Shown here one piece after another: positions 9,282 to 19,285 of a stretch of 64,000 nt of DNA. The DNA is from Spartobacteria bacterium (GTDB lineage Bacteria; Verrucomicrobiota; Verrucomicrobiia; Chthoniobacterales; UBA10450). The notes under the pieces are model-generated. The model ran no database searches, was not told the DNA's origin, and was given only the letters and a program-made list of their open reading frames with translations. The position numbers were made by a program, and so were the translations under genes. The stretch covers positions 193,784 through 257,783 of the forward strand of contig PLCN01000021.1 in NCBI GenBank assembly GCA_003134785.1, given 5' to 3'. How positions within the stretch are numbered: the stretch's first letter is position 1; every line of letters begins with the position of its first letter.

Positions 9282-11702
9282 TCATTCGGTGCGCAATGCT
9301 TCGATGGGATTAACCAAACTCGCGCGGCGCGCGGGAATCAGACACGCGAGGAGCGCGACAACGGCGAGCGTGATTGATGTGGCTCCGAGCAGCGCAGGAT
9401 TATTCGCGGAGACTTCGTAGAGCTGTGCAGTCAACAATCGGCCGAGCGCGAGCGCGGCGGCCAGTCCTAGAACGAGACCGATCACGACGGGAGTCATGCC
9501 TTGCCTCACCACGAGCCGCAGAACATCCGCGGTCTGCGCGCCGAGCGCCATCCGCACGCCGATTTCTCCAGTGCGTTGCTCCACCGTGTAAGCAACCGCG
9601 CCATAAATCCCGACCATCGCCAACACGAGCGCGATTCCGGCGAAAACGCCGAGCAACGTCATGGTGAGCCGGCGCTGGCCTAACGACTCGTCCACGATTT
9701 GATTCATGGTGTTGGGCTGAATGATGGGAAGACCGGGATCGAGCTTGTTGAGTGCGCTTCGCACCATTCCCGCCGCCGCCTCGGGCTTCACCGCGGTCCG
9801 GACCGTGACCCAGAAGAAAGGCCCCGAGCGTTGCGGCCACGGCCGGTAAAACTCGACATCGTTCGCGCGATCCAGCCGGAGAGATCGAACATCGCCAACG
9901 ACTCCGACAACTTCCGCGGGCAGGCCCGTGTTGTTATCCGTGCCAAAGAAGATGCGTTTCCCAAGCGGATCTTCATTTGGGAAGAGGCTTTGCGCGGTCG
10001 ACTTGCTCAGGAGCACAACCAGCGGCTTATCGACGCCGTCGCGTTCATCGAAATCACGGCCCGCGAGAAGTGGAATACCGAATGTCTTCAGAAAACCGGG
10101 CGAAACACTGCGGGTCAAACCAAGCGGGCGTTGATTGAGCGGAAGCGGATTGCCGTCAACGCGGGCGTAAGGCGAGGCGGAACGGCTTCCGTTTAAAGGA
10201 ACACCGTCGCTCGTGGCCGACGCCTCAATCACAGGAACGGTTTTCAGTTCCGCCACAAGGCGTTCGACAAATCGTGAGCGCGCTTCCGGATCAGGATATT
10301 GCCCGGGCGGCAGACCGACTCCGCCGACCCAAAGATTGTCCGCCTTGAAACCGGAAGGCTGCCGGCTCAGGCGAGCAAAACTCGCGATGAGGAGCGCGGC
10401 TCCCGCGAGAAGCACGACGGAAAGCCCGACCTGCGCCGCAACCAATCCGCGACGAAAACGTTGTTGTCCGCGGCTGCCGGTCATGGCGCGCCCGCCATCC
10501 TTCAATCCATCCACCAGATCGGCGCGCGAACTTTGCCAAGCCGGATACATGCCCATGGCGACACCCGTGAGAAGGGAAATGGCCAGCGTGAACAAAAGGA
10601 TCGGCGCATTCAATTCGAGCCCCGTTTCGAGCGGGAGATTGTTCGCGGAGAGTTTGGGAATGACGGAGACAACCCAGAGCGCGAGACAAGTGCCGACGGC
10701 GCCGGCAATCAAACTGACCAGCGTGCTTTCAAAAACAAAGAGCCGGACAACACTTTGCCGCGATGCGCCCAGCGCCATTCGCAACGCGATCTCCCGCCGG
10801 CGGCCCGTAAACCTAACGAGTAGTAGATTAGCCACGTTGCTGCATGCGATAAGCAAGACGGCGCCGACAGCCGCCAGCAGGACCTGGAAGGGTCGACGCA
10901 GGTCCCCGGTCGCGTCTTCCGCCGCCGATTTCACAACGGGCGTCCAGGAATTATCCGCGTTGTCCGGGCGTTCCTGCCGATAACTCTGCTGAAGCGACGG
11001 CATGGCGGCGCGCGCCTGCTCGACGGTCACGCCGGGTTTGAGTCGGCCGACGACCCGCAGAAAACTGACGCCGCGCATGATCCGCTCTTTCGTCAGGCCC
11101 GGCACTTCGAACGGCTTGGCCGTGATGACCTCGAGGTCGCGACCGAACCAGGCGACGGACGGGTTTGGAATTACGCCGACGATTGTTGTCGCAACACCAT
11201 TGAGCGTGACGCTGCGCCCGATAACTTGCGGATCCGAATTCAGCCGGTTGTGCCAAAAATTTGCGCTGACGAGAGCGACGTCGGTTTTCATTTCCTCCTC
11301 AGGCAAAAAGAGCCGCCCCAGAATCGGGCGGATGCCAAGCGTCTCCATGTAATTCGCGGTCATGTTGTCGCCGTTCAGTTGCACTGGATCGCCGATGCCG
11401 GTCATGATGAAGCCCGTTCCGGTATCCGCCGCGAGACTCGAGAACACCGTCTGCCCATCGCGGAAATGCCAGAAGCGGGGCACCGACATCGGCAGTTGCT
11501 CCAGGTTTCGCTCCTTCGCTTCGGCCTGAATGATGACGAGCCGATCCGGATCGGAGAACGGCAGACCGCGCAAAAACAGATCGTGAATGAGGCTGAAAAT
11601 CGCGGTGTTCATCCCAATGCCGAGCGCGAGTGTCAGCACGGCGAGCAGAGTGAACGCGGGAGACTTGAGGAGTTGCCTAATGGCGAAGCGGAGATCAGTC
11701 AT
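9282..11702 (-). CDS. Duplicated orphan ABC permease (ADOP copy 5)
   Basis: 806 residues from ATG 11702, opening MTDLRFAIRQLLKSPAF. First half: helix at about 18-40, periplasmic core, helices around VLLAAVGAVLLIACSNVANL, coupling helix EIALRMALGASRQSVVRLFV. Second half: helix around VGLSVVLLAGAALLIASFAR, second core, coupling motif TGEIGVRMALGAQTADVLRL, tail NPIEALRTE. It stands alone: repeat elements lie both upstream (11714-11774) and downstream (9108-9257), so it may be its own transcription unit. Its sequence is clearly divergent from its neighbours, so it is an older paralogue than the copy 3/4 pair. Confidence 0.9.
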   Translation of the reverse strand: MTDLRFAIRQLLKSPAFTLLAVLTLALGIGMNTAIFSLIHDLFLRGLPFSDPDRLVIIQAEAKERNLEQLPMSVPRFWHFRDGQTVFSSLAADTGTGFIMTGIGDPVQLNGDNMTANYMETLGIRPILGRLFLPEEEMKTDVALVSANFWHNRLNSDPQVIGRSVTLNGVATTIVGVIPNPSVAWFGRDLEVITAKPFEVPGLTKERIMRGVSFLRVVGRLKPGVTVEQARAAMPSLQQSYRQERPDNADNSWTPVVKSAAEDATGDLRRPFQVLLAAVGAVLLIACSNVANLLLVRFTGRRREIALRMALGASRQSVVRLFVFESTLVSLIAGAVGTCLALWVVSVIPKLSANNLPLETGLELNAPILLFTLAISLLTGVAMGMYPAWQSSRADLVDGLKDGGRAMTGSRGQQRFRRGLVAAQVGLSVVLLAGAALLIASFARLSRQPSGFKADNLWVGGVGLPPGQYPDPEARSRFVERLVAELKTVPVIEASATSDGVPLNGSRSASPYARVDGNPLPLNQRPLGLTRSVSPGFLKTFGIPLLAGRDFDERDGVDKPLVVLLSKSTAQSLFPNEDPLGKRIFFGTDNNTGLPAEVVGVVGDVRSLRLDRANDVEFYRPWPQRSGPFFWVTVRTAVKPEAAAGMVRSALNKLDPGLPIIQPNTMNQIVDESLGQRRLTMTLLGVFAGIALVLAMVGIYGAVAYTVEQRTGEIGVRMALGAQTADVLRLVVRQGMTPVVIGLVLGLAAALALGRLLTAQLYEVSANNPALLGATSITLAVVALLACLIPARRASLVNPIEALRTE

Positions 11703-11713
11703 GGTGTTTTTGG

Positions 11714-11774
11714 TTGTAGGGCGTTTCTGTGAAACGCCTTCTTTCTCGTGGCGTCTGACACAGACGCCCTACAA
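11714..11774. repeat. 61-bp double-hairpin repeat, family B, copy 1
   Basis: The outer ends TTGTAGGGCGT and ACGCCCTACAA are inverted repeats. Inside are two separate perfect hairpins, GGCGTTTCTGTGAAACGCC and GGCGTCTGACACAGACGCC. Further copies of the same length lie at 16679-16739 and 19197-19257, each in a gap between permease genes. Confidence 0.88.
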
Positions 11775-11787
11775 TGAAGATTTTTGT

Positions 11788-14241
11788 TCATTCGGCTCGA
11801 AGCGCAACGATGGGATCGACGCGCGACACGCGGCGCGCCGGCAACCACGACGCGACCGCAACGCCTGCGGAAAGGACAATGATAGCGCCGACCCAGATCA
11901 ATGGATCGCTCGCAGGAATCTCGGGCCATTGATGAGGTGCGATCTTCGCGGCCGCCCACGCAGCGATGCCGCCGGCGAAAAATCCGAACGCGAGCAACCG
12001 CACACCTTGCGCGGCGACGAGACGGATGAGCGCGTGCGCGGTTGCGCCAAGGGCCATGCGAATTCCAAACTCGCGCGTGCGTCGCGTCACTTGCAGAGCG
12101 AGCAGACCGTAAACGCCGATCGACGCGAGCATGAGTCCGAGCGCGCCGAAGAGCGAGACGAGAACGAAAAGGAAACGTTCGGTCACCCACGATTCCGCCG
12201 CCGCGTCGTCGAGTGAAGTGATCCGGTAAGCCGCGAGCCGATTGTCGGCGCGAGCGAGCGCGTGGCGCAGAGATGCCTCGAGAATTTTCGGTTCGCCGGC
12301 ACTCTCCATCACGAAAGTCATTTCATCGCCGCCATTGGCCAACCAGCGGGACAAGGGAAGTGCGACCGTGCCGACCACTTCGCCATCGCGCGGATCGGCG
12401 ATGGATTTCGTATCCGCGACAATACCGACGACGGTGTACCACGGACGCGGATTATCGACGCGGCCGGATTTTACTCTCTTGCCTAACGGATCCTCTCCCG
12501 GCCAAAAACGCCGCGCGAACGATTCGTTCACGATACAGACGGGTGGTGCGTCAGCCCGGTCGGTCTCGGCGAAATCGCGTCCGCGCAGCAAGCGTTGTCC
12601 GATCGTCGCAAAATATCCGGGCGAAGTTCCGCGCATATACGCGACGTAAGTGCCGCGCGGTTCCGGCGGGTGGCTCCCTTCCGGAACGCAACTCATTAGA
12701 TCCCACGATGCGTCCATCGGAGAAGGCGCCGTCACCGAAACGGAACGAACGCCGGGCAACGATCGTAATTCAGTGAGTGTCTGGTCGATCGTCCGCGCGC
12801 GCTTGTCGGGAGAGTCGAACAACCGGTCGGACAACATCGCGTTGAACGCGATTCGGTGATTCGTGGAAAAGCCCCACGGTTCGCGAACTATTTTTCGAAA
12901 ATATTGCGTGAGGGTCAGGCTGCCCATGAGCAAGAGCGCCGCGATCGCGATCTCCACCACGATCAGTCCGCCCATTAGACGTCGCGTGCCACGATCGAGA
13001 GTCGATCCCCGGCCGATGCTCCCGAGAGCACTCCGGAGATCGGCCCGCGACGCCCGCCATGCGGGCAGCAAACCAAAGCCCACGCCGATGAGAAGCATGA
13101 CTCCCGCGGCAAAAGTGAAGACCGGCCAATCAAACCGCACGCTGTAATCAAATTCACGAATTGCACTGGCGGTCGCGTCGGCTCCTTCGGGACTAAGCGC
13201 AACGAGCGCGGGCGTGAGCCATCCCGCGATGAGTAATCCAAGAATGGTTCCGCACGCAGCCAGCACCAGCGTTTGCACGAGACCTTCCCGAATGAGCTGC
13301 CCGCGCGTGGCGCCGAGCGCGGAGCGCAGCGCCATCTCGCCATCGCGCTCGACCACGCGTGCGAGCATCAATCCCGCAAAGTTCGCCGCCGCCACCAGCA
13401 ACGCGCAAAGAGCGGCGCCAGCGATGAGGAGAAGTTTCGGCCGCAATTCCAGGATGAAACTGTCACGTAATGGAATGAGATAAGCCCGCGGCGCATTGCT
13501 GGGATCGGGCGCAGCTTGATTGATTGCAGCGCACATCCGGCGCGCGGCCGCATCGGCTTGAGCAATGGTGATACCGGGACGCAACCGCGCCACGCCGTAA
13601 AGATAGTGATTGGGCTGAGCGTTGGCGGCGAAGTTGAGAGCGATGGGCAACCAGAATTCCGCGCGATAGGGATGCCGAAATGTTTTCGGCATCACGCCGA
13701 CGATGGTGTAGGGCGCGTCGTCCAGCTTGATCGTCTGACCGAGAACATCAGCACGACCACCGAGATTTCGCTGCCAGAAATCGTAACCGACCAGCACGAC
13801 CCGCGGACCGCCGGGCTGGTCCTCTGCTTCGGTAAAATTACGCCCGAGTGCGGGTTGAAGATCGAGAACGTTGAAGAAGTTGGCCGTGATACGCGCGGCC
13901 GGGAAGATTTGAGTCGATTCGCCTGCAATCGCGACGCTCGCGGCGCCGCCGGTGGCCGCTCCGATTCCTTCGAAAATATCCCCGCCGAATTCGCGCCATT
14001 GCCGAACCGTTTTCTCCGCCAAATTCAATGAGTTACCATGCGCGCCATTCTCATCGAACGTTTCGTAGACGCGGACCAGTCGATTCGCTTTTGGAAACGG
14101 CAGCGGTCGCAGCAACGCGCTTTCGATTACCGAAAAGATCGCCGTGTTTGCGCCGATGCCGAGCGCGAGAGTTGCGATGGCGATGATGCTGAACGCCGGA
14201 GATTTCCAAAGCATCCGCAGCGCGTAGCGAAGTTCGTTCAT
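11788..14241 (-). CDS. Duplicated orphan ABC permease (ADOP copy 6)
   Basis: 817 residues from ATG 14241, opening MNELRYALRMLWKSPAF. First coupling helix EMALRSALGATRGQLIREGL; second [20 protein letters not shown]; tail VDPIVALRAE. The first periplasmic core is somewhat longer than in copy 7, and the loop before helix 4 (near EGADATASAIREFDYSVRF) is extended. Its start lies 8 bases downstream of the stop of copy 7, so the two are very likely cotranscribed. The 3' end abuts the double hairpin at 11714-11774, which could act as a transcript end. Confidence 0.9.
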   Translation of the reverse strand: MNELRYALRMLWKSPAFSIIAIATLALGIGANTAIFSVIESALLRPLPFPKANRLVRVYETFDENGAHGNSLNLAEKTVRQWREFGGDIFEGIGAATGGAASVAIAGESTQIFPAARITANFFNVLDLQPALGRNFTEAEDQPGGPRVVLVGYDFWQRNLGGRADVLGQTIKLDDAPYTIVGVMPKTFRHPYRAEFWLPIALNFAANAQPNHYLYGVARLRPGITIAQADAAARRMCAAINQAAPDPSNAPRAYLIPLRDSFILELRPKLLLIAGAALCALLVAAANFAGLMLARVVERDGEMALRSALGATRGQLIREGLVQTLVLAACGTILGLLIAGWLTPALVALSPEGADATASAIREFDYSVRFDWPVFTFAAGVMLLIGVGFGLLPAWRASRADLRSALGSIGRGSTLDRGTRRLMGGLIVVEIAIAALLLMGSLTLTQYFRKIVREPWGFSTNHRIAFNAMLSDRLFDSPDKRARTIDQTLTELRSLPGVRSVSVTAPSPMDASWDLMSCVPEGSHPPEPRGTYVAYMRGTSPGYFATIGQRLLRGRDFAETDRADAPPVCIVNESFARRFWPGEDPLGKRVKSGRVDNPRPWYTVVGIVADTKSIADPRDGEVVGTVALPLSRWLANGGDEMTFVMESAGEPKILEASLRHALARADNRLAAYRITSLDDAAAESWVTERFLFVLVSLFGALGLMLASIGVYGLLALQVTRRTREFGIRMALGATAHALIRLVAAQGVRLLAFGFFAGGIAAWAAAKIAPHQWPEIPASDPLIWVGAIIVLSAGVAVASWLPARRVSRVDPIVALRAE

Positions 14242-14249
14242 AAAAATTC

Positions 14250-16661
14250 CTATTCAGCCCGCAACGTGACGATCGGGTCGACGCGTGAGGCGCGCCGGGC
14301 TGGAATCCAACCCGCGAGCAAGGCGGCGGCCGCGAGCAGAATGCTCACCACCGCATAGATCGCCGGGTCGATCGCCTTCACTTCGAAGAGGAAACTTCCG
14401 AGCACGCGTGAACAGGCGAGCGCGCCCGCGATCCCGATCACCAATCCCACTGCGAGCAGCCGCACGCCTTGACCCAAAATCAATGCATGAATGTGCGATC
14501 GCGTCGCGCCGAGAGCGAGACGTACGCCGATTTCGCGCCGGCGTCGTAGCGCGCTGAAGGCGAGAACTCCATACAATCCCACCATGGAAAGCGTGAGCGC
14601 CAGCCCCGCGAAAATGATCAGGAGAAAACTCATGAATCTCGAATGCGCCCAGGTTTCCTGCACGCGCGAGAACATGCTGCGCACTTCGTAAACCGGCTGC
14701 GCGGGATCGATCGAGGCCACGGTTTCGCGGATAGTTCGTTCCAGCGATCCGGCCGGGACGTTCGTGCGAATTAGCAACGTGTAGTTCGTCCGCTCCACTT
14801 GTCGCTGAGGGAAGTAAACGACCGGCAGCGTATCGATATCGTCGAAAGCGCGCGCTTTCATTCGCCCCACCACACCGACAATTTCCCACATCTGATTCTT
14901 GCCGGTATCACCCGGATCCATCCGGAGTCGCTGGCCGATCGGATCTTGTCCGGGGAAAATCTTCTCCGCCAGAAGCTGGTCGATCACGGTCACGGGCGAA
15001 GAGGTGGAAGTATCGTGGTCGTTGAAGACGCGACCGCGCATGAGCGAAGCGCGCATGGTCGCGAAATAGGTCGCCGTCACTACTTCAGTGTCGGCGGAAA
15101 GTTGCTGGTCAGGCGCCGGCTCGGGCTCGCCTTCCCGCAGATATCCAGTCTGCCAGCGGGAACTCAGAGGCGGACTGGAGTTGAGCGCGGCATCGGTGAC
15201 TCCGGGGAGCACGCAAACTTTCTCGAGAATCTTCTCGGAAAAATCCGCGATCTTGTCGTGAGTCGTGTAAACCCGGAAAGGCAGATCGAGATTCGCCGTG
15301 ACTAATGCGCGCGGCTCGAATCCAAGAGAAAGCGATTGTGCGCGCGCAAAGCTTTTCAGAACCAACGCTGCCGAAATCAGGAGCACGAGGGTGAGCGCGA
15401 TCTCGCCGACGACCAACCAATTGCGCGTTCGCCGCGCGGCCAACGTATCGGAACTTCCATGCGCGCCGGATTTCAGCGCAAGTCCAATATCTGCATTCGC
15501 GGAAAGCCGCGCGGGCCAGAGGCCAAAGAGAAAATTTGTGACCGACGCGAGACCGAGCGTGAACGCGAGCACCCAGCCATCGAGCGTGACTTCCTTCAAC
15601 CGCGGCACTCCCGCGGGACTGAGCGCGACGATGGCATCGCGTCCCCAAAATGCGATCAGGAATCCGAGAACGCCGCCGAGCAGAGCGATGAGCATGCTCT
15701 CGACCAGCAGTTGGCGAATGATCTGGCCGCGATCCGCGCCCAGGGCCGCGCGTACCGCGAATTCACGCGCACGTCCAGCACCGCGCACGGCAAGAAGGTT
15801 CGCGAGATTAGCGCACGCGATGAGTAAGACCAAGCCAACCGCGCCAAGCAACAGTCCCAGATTTTTCTTGTACGGACCAACCTGGTTTTCGAGCAGCGAC
15901 GTGACGTTGACGGTGATGCCGGCGTTGTCGGAGTAATATCTTTTTTCGAGGCCCGCGGCGATCGTCTTCATTCGTTTGCGCGCCTGCTCGACACTGACGC
16001 CCGGTTTGAGTTTGCCCCAGGCGTAGAGGCCGGGGTGCATTCCGCGAGCCCACCCGTTTGGAACGCGGCGCATGAGCGGCAGCCACACATCGACGCCGCT
16101 CGGTGATGTCATCTGCGGCGGCATCACTCCGAGGATCGTGTAGAGCTGGTTATGCAGATTGATCTCACGGCCGAGCACCGCGGGGTCGCGGTTGAACGCG
16201 CGCTGCCAAAGCGCATCGCTGATTACGGCCAGCCGATTCCCGCCGGCCTTATCTTCCTCCTCGGTAAACGTCCGGCCGATCTGCGGATTGAGTCCGATGA
16301 CTTTGAAGAACGGCGCCGTAACGACAAAGCCGGAAACCCGTTCGGGCCCGCGACCCGGGACGTCGCTGAGATTGAATGATTCTCGCCGCCCGACGGCGAG
16401 CGATTCGAACACGGTACTCTCCGCTTTCCAATCGAGAAAATTCGGCCACGAAATCGAAATCTCCGGCTGCGACGGGGTCGATTCGCTCAGGGTGACGATG
16501 CGATTCGCTTCCGGATATGGCAGCGGACGAAGAAGCACGGCATTGATCACGCTGAAGATCGCCGTGTTCGCTCCGATGCCGAGCGCGAGCGTGAGCACGG
16601 CGATAAGAGTGAACCCCGGCGATTTGCGGAGCTGGCGAAGAGCGTAGCGAATGTCGTTCAT
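14250..16661 (-). CDS. Duplicated orphan ABC permease (ADOP copy 7)
   Basis: 803 residues from ATG 16661, opening [17 protein letters not shown]. First coupling helix [20 protein letters not shown]; second [20 protein letters not shown]; tail [10 protein letters not shown]. By eye the closest relative is copy 11 (24210-26627). Both carry the segment ESYNLS or ESFNLS after the first core start, EEDKAGG/EEDRVGG, and the rare tail PxVTLRAE. The two relatives are not adjacent, so the array was built by more than simple neighbour duplication. Copy 6 follows after 8 bases. Confidence 0.9.
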   Translation of the reverse strand: MNDIRYALRQLRKSPGFTLIAVLTLALGIGANTAIFSVINAVLLRPLPYPEANRIVTLSESTPSQPEISISWPNFLDWKAESTVFESLAVGRRESFNLSDVPGRGPERVSGFVVTAPFFKVIGLNPQIGRTFTEEEDKAGGNRLAVISDALWQRAFNRDPAVLGREINLHNQLYTILGVMPPQMTSPSGVDVWLPLMRRVPNGWARGMHPGLYAWGKLKPGVSVEQARKRMKTIAAGLEKRYYSDNAGITVNVTSLLENQVGPYKKNLGLLLGAVGLVLLIACANLANLLAVRGAGRAREFAVRAALGADRGQIIRQLLVESMLIALLGGVLGFLIAFWGRDAIVALSPAGVPRLKEVTLDGWVLAFTLGLASVTNFLFGLWPARLSANADIGLALKSGAHGSSDTLAARRTRNWLVVGEIALTLVLLISAALVLKSFARAQSLSLGFEPRALVTANLDLPFRVYTTHDKIADFSEKILEKVCVLPGVTDAALNSSPPLSSRWQTGYLREGEPEPAPDQQLSADTEVVTATYFATMRASLMRGRVFNDHDTSTSSPVTVIDQLLAEKIFPGQDPIGQRLRMDPGDTGKNQMWEIVGVVGRMKARAFDDIDTLPVVYFPQRQVERTNYTLLIRTNVPAGSLERTIRETVASIDPAQPVYEVRSMFSRVQETWAHSRFMSFLLIIFAGLALTLSMVGLYGVLAFSALRRRREIGVRLALGATRSHIHALILGQGVRLLAVGLVIGIAGALACSRVLGSFLFEVKAIDPAIYAVVSILLAAAALLAGWIPARRASRVDPIVTLRAE

Positions 16662-16678
16662 ACAGGTTCTGCCTTCCT

Positions 16679-16739
16679 TTGTAGGGCGTTTCTGTGAAAC
16701 GCCGCGTGGGGATTGGCGTCTGACACAGATGCCCTACAA
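16679..16739. repeat. 61-bp double-hairpin repeat, family B, copy 2
   Basis: Same architecture as 11714-11774. The left hairpin GGCGTTTCTGTGAAACGCC is exact; the right hairpin has one changed base (GGCGTCTGACACAGATGCC). It lies between permease copies 7 and 8. Confidence 0.86.
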
Positions 16740-16764
16740 TTTGAGTTCGGTCGTGATTTCATGA

Positions 16765-19185
16765 TCATTCCGCACGGAGCGCGACCATCGGATCGACTTT
16801 CATGGCGCGACGGGCGGGAATGTAACTCGCCAGCAAGGCAGCCATGCCTAACAAGAGGACGACGCTCGCGTAAGTGAAGATGTCGTTCGCGCTCACGCCA
16901 TAGAGCAGGCTCGCGAGTAGGCGCGTGCCGGCGAACGCGGCCAGCAAGCCAATGGTAAGACCGACGGCCACGACGGTGAGACTTTGCCGAAGAATCATTC
17001 CGAGCATCTCGCCGCGTTGCGCGCCAAGCGCGATGCGGATGCCTATCTCGCGCGTGCGTTGCGCGACGCTGTAGGCGATCACGCCGTAGATTCCGATCGC
17101 CGCGAGAATCATCGCCACGCCGGCGAAGACGCCCAGCAACATCATGTTGAAGCGGGGCTGCGCGAGGTGCTTCGAGAGCATCGAGGTCAGCGGCTTCAGT
17201 TGCGCGACGTAAACGTCGGGATCGATCTCGGTCACCGCCCGGCGGACGGAGGTCTGCATTCCACTTAAATTAGCGCTCGTTCGGCGCAATGTGATCCAGA
17301 GCCGACGATTCGGCGCCTGCGCGAACGGTTGATACATTTCCGGGCGAGGAATTTCGCCGAGCTCTTCGTGTTTGGTGTCACCGACCACGCCGATCACCTC
17401 CATCGGAAAATCGCCCTGATCGCCGCGATCGAGCACAACATGCTGGCCGATCGGATTGACGCCGGGGAAAAATCGCTTAACGAAGGCTTCGTTGATCAAG
17501 GCGACGTTGCCTGACTTTTCGGTGTCGCGCGCATCGAAGTCGCGCCCGTTTCGCAACGGAATTTTCATCGACCTGAAATACCCGGGCGCGACTGCAAGAT
17601 GTGAGGCGTCGGGACGATTGCCGGGCGCGATCGGCGGTTGTTCCGCGATGTAGAAACTGGAATCGCTGTCGTTGTCGCTGAAGGGAAGTGGGTTCGCGCC
17701 GCCGACAATTTCCACCCCGGGAATCGCCGCGAGCTTGGGCAAAAGTTGATCGTAAAAACGCCGCTGTTGATCCGGCTCCGGATATTTCAAGCGGGGCACG
17801 ATCTGGTCGAGGACGAGGACACCGGAGGAATCGAAGCCCGGATTCGACGCGCGCAGATTGAAGAAACTTTTGATCAACAACCCCGCGCCAGCCAGAAGCA
17901 GGAGTGACAGCGAAACCTGCGAGACGACGAGGAGCGCGCGGACGCGCGTGCCGTGCAATCCGCCGGTTGAACCTTTCGAGCCTTGCTGGAGCGCCTCGTT
18001 CAAATTGCTGCGCGAAGTTTGCAGCGCCGGGATTAATCCGAAGACCAGCGTGCTGACAATCGCGAGGCCGAAGGTAAAAAAGCAGACGCCAGTATTGATG
18101 TGAATGTTAGCGAGACGCGGGACATCACGCGGCCCGATCACGCTGAGCACATCGACGCCCCACCATGCGAGGAGCAAGCCACCCGCGCCGCCGAGTAACG
18201 CGAGGACCAGGCTTTCGGCGAGCAGTTGTCTAACGATCAATGCCCGACTCGCGCCCAGCGCGGTGCGAATTCCCAGCTCACGACTGCGCGAGGCAGCACG
18301 CGCGAGCAACAGGTTCGCGACGTTCGCGCACGCGATCAGGAGCACGAGCGCGACCGCGCCTAGCAAGACCAACAACGCGAGCCGCACACTACCGACCACA
18401 TCCTGGAGCAGCGGCACCAGACGCGCGGAGCGATCGGTATTCGTTTCCGGATATTGTTTCTCCAGGCGCGCCGCGATCGATTTCAATTCCGCCTCCGCCT
18501 GCTTCAGCGCCACGTCCGGTGGCAAACGGCCGATCAATTTCAGGAAATGCGAACCGCGCCGCGGCACTTCTGTCGGCACCAGCGGCTCAAGGGGCATGAT
18601 GAAATCCGTCTTCTCCGCGTGCACCGGAAAGTTCCAACCCGGCGGCATGATGCCGAGCACCGTATAGCTCTTGCCGACGAGATTGACCTGCTGTCCGACG
18701 ATGTTGCGATTGGAAGCGAAGGCACTTTGCCAGAGTTCGTAGGTGAACAAGACCACCGGCGGCGCGCCGATTTTCGCTTCCTCCGCCGTGAAACCGCGGC
18801 CGAGCATCGGCGGCACGCCGAGGACATCGAAGAGCTCCGCAGTGGTCGCGACTCCAGAAAGTTCCTGCGCGTCGCCGACGCCGTTCAACACCGTGCCGGC
18901 GCTGGTGAAGGCTGCGAGCGCGGCGAAGCTGCGGCTCTGATCCTTGTAGTCGGCGAAATCGGGAAACGAATCGGTTTGCCGATCGTTCGGAGCAGTCGAC
19001 GAATCTCCCCAGAGCATCACGAGCTGGCCCGGATTCTGGAACGGCAGCGGCTGCAGCAAAACGGTGTCGACCACACTGAAGATGGCGCTGTTCGCGCCGA
19101 TGCCGAGCGCGAGGGTGAGGACAGCAATGCAGGTAAAACCCGGCGCCTTGATCAGCATTCGGAAGGCGAATCGGAAATCGTTCAC
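16765..19185 (-). CDS. Duplicated orphan ABC permease (ADOP copy 8), GTG start
   Basis: 806 residues. The start that matches the family opening [17 protein letters not shown] is a GTG at 19185. First coupling helix [20 protein letters not shown]; second [20 protein letters not shown]; tail [10 protein letters not shown]. Helices are at about 18-40, 268-292, 322-345, 372-395, 418-442, 692-715, 742-765 and 772-795. Family B hairpins flank the gene on both sides, so it is probably transcribed alone. Among the copies it keeps the most canonical MacB-like spacing, with a second periplasmic core of about 240 residues. Confidence 0.9.
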   Translation of the reverse strand: MNDFRFAFRMLIKAPGFTCIAVLTLALGIGANSAIFSVVDTVLLQPLPFQNPGQLVMLWGDSSTAPNDRQTDSFPDFADYKDQSRSFAALAAFTSAGTVLNGVGDAQELSGVATTAELFDVLGVPPMLGRGFTAEEAKIGAPPVVLFTYELWQSAFASNRNIVGQQVNLVGKSYTVLGIMPPGWNFPVHAEKTDFIMPLEPLVPTEVPRRGSHFLKLIGRLPPDVALKQAEAELKSIAARLEKQYPETNTDRSARLVPLLQDVVGSVRLALLVLLGAVALVLLIACANVANLLLARAASRSRELGIRTALGASRALIVRQLLAESLVLALLGGAGGLLLAWWGVDVLSVIGPRDVPRLANIHINTGVCFFTFGLAIVSTLVFGLIPALQTSRSNLNEALQQGSKGSTGGLHGTRVRALLVVSQVSLSLLLLAGAGLLIKSFFNLRASNPGFDSSGVLVLDQIVPRLKYPEPDQQRRFYDQLLPKLAAIPGVEIVGGANPLPFSDNDSDSSFYIAEQPPIAPGNRPDASHLAVAPGYFRSMKIPLRNGRDFDARDTEKSGNVALINEAFVKRFFPGVNPIGQHVVLDRGDQGDFPMEVIGVVGDTKHEELGEIPRPEMYQPFAQAPNRRLWITLRRTSANLSGMQTSVRRAVTEIDPDVYVAQLKPLTSMLSKHLAQPRFNMMLLGVFAGVAMILAAIGIYGVIAYSVAQRTREIGIRIALGAQRGEMLGMILRQSLTVVAVGLTIGLLAAFAGTRLLASLLYGVSANDIFTYASVVLLLGMAALLASYIPARRAMKVDPMVALRAE

Positions 19186-19196
19186 GGCGTTTCCTT

Positions 19197-19257
19197 TTGT
19201 AGGGCGTTTCTGTGAAACGCCTTCCTTCCTCTGGCGTCTGACACAGACGCCCTACAA
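19197..19257. repeat. 61-bp double-hairpin repeat, family B, copy 3
   Basis: Third copy of the TTGTAGGGCGT...ACGCCCTACAA element with both inner hairpins intact. It lies between permease copies 8 and 9, 12 bases upstream of the GTG start of copy 8, so it could also form in the 5' end of that transcript. Confidence 0.88.
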
Positions 19258-19285
19258 TTCGGGTTTCGCAGCGATTTCATGGCTG

